NCBI GenBank assembly: GCA_018901555.1
Contig: JAHIER010000033.1
Span: 1 to 5,752, forward strand
Direction of reading: 5' to 3'
DNA length: 5,752 bases
Origin: Patescibacteria group bacterium
Lineage (GTDB): Bacteria > Patescibacteriota > Minisyncoccia > UBA9983
The translations under genes were made by a program, and so were the position numbers. The notes under the pieces are model-generated. The model had not been told where the DNA came from. It saw only the letters and a list, made by a program, of their open reading frames with translations, and did not search any database. Positions 5,731 to 5,752 of this stretch are shown in pieces (position 1 is the first letter of the stretch; every line of letters starts with the position of its first letter).

Positions 5731-5752
5731 ATGGTTATAAAAAGCGAAACAA
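5731..5752 (+). CDS. Possible start of a downstream gene, cut by the window edge
   Basis: ATG at 5731 opens a frame reading MVIKSET up to the window end. Seven residues are far too few to recognise a family. Support comes only from context: a TATAAT 6 bp upstream, a palindromic operator-like array before it, and the same Shine-Dalgarno-less layout as gyrB and dnaE. Confidence 0.3.

Overview
The window is AT-rich, bacterial and uses the standard genetic code. It carries two core replication genes arranged tail to tail, gyrB on the + strand and dnaE on the - strand, between a truncated peptidase-like gene on the left and a 325-bp intergenic region on the right. Compact proteins, Candidate Phyla Radiation-like GyrB wording (for example DNGRDEAMGG in the ATPase site), missing Shine-Dalgarno sequences at the main genes and tight packing suggest a Patescibacteria/CPR organism, probably Parcubacteria-like. 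That placement is inference; there is no rRNA or phylogeny here to confirm it.

Layout. Bases 3-221 are the last 72 codons of a probable C39-like papain-fold peptidase. Six bases later gyrB (228-2198) encodes a full-length, apparently active GyrB. It ends 3 bp from the end of dnaE (2202-5405, - strand), which encodes a complete DNA polymerase III alpha subunit. DnaE keeps an intact metal-binding PHP domain, the catalytic aspartates and an internal clamp-binding motif, but it stops after the OB fold. Bases 5406-5730 hold the dnaE promoter, a possible divergent short transcript (strong Shine-Dalgarno, four-codon ORF MKKL, strong hairpin terminator), short AT-rich direct repeats, and three evenly spaced perfect palindromes in front of a possible new + strand gene starting at 5731.

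How the parts work together. GyrB, with GyrA encoded elsewhere, introduces negative supercoils and relieves the torsion created by replication; DnaE is the replicative polymerase. Both genes have a -10 element, with an upstream TG, ending only 9-10 bases before the ATG, and neither has a Shine-Dalgarno, so both mRNAs may be leaderless or nearly so. The candidate gene at 5731 shows a similar layout. The only strong Shine-Dalgarno in the window precedes the four-codon ORF. The most unusual part is therefore the intergenic region: a putative small RNA and a symmetric operator-like palindrome array. No CRISPR array, transposon, tRNA or rRNA was seen.
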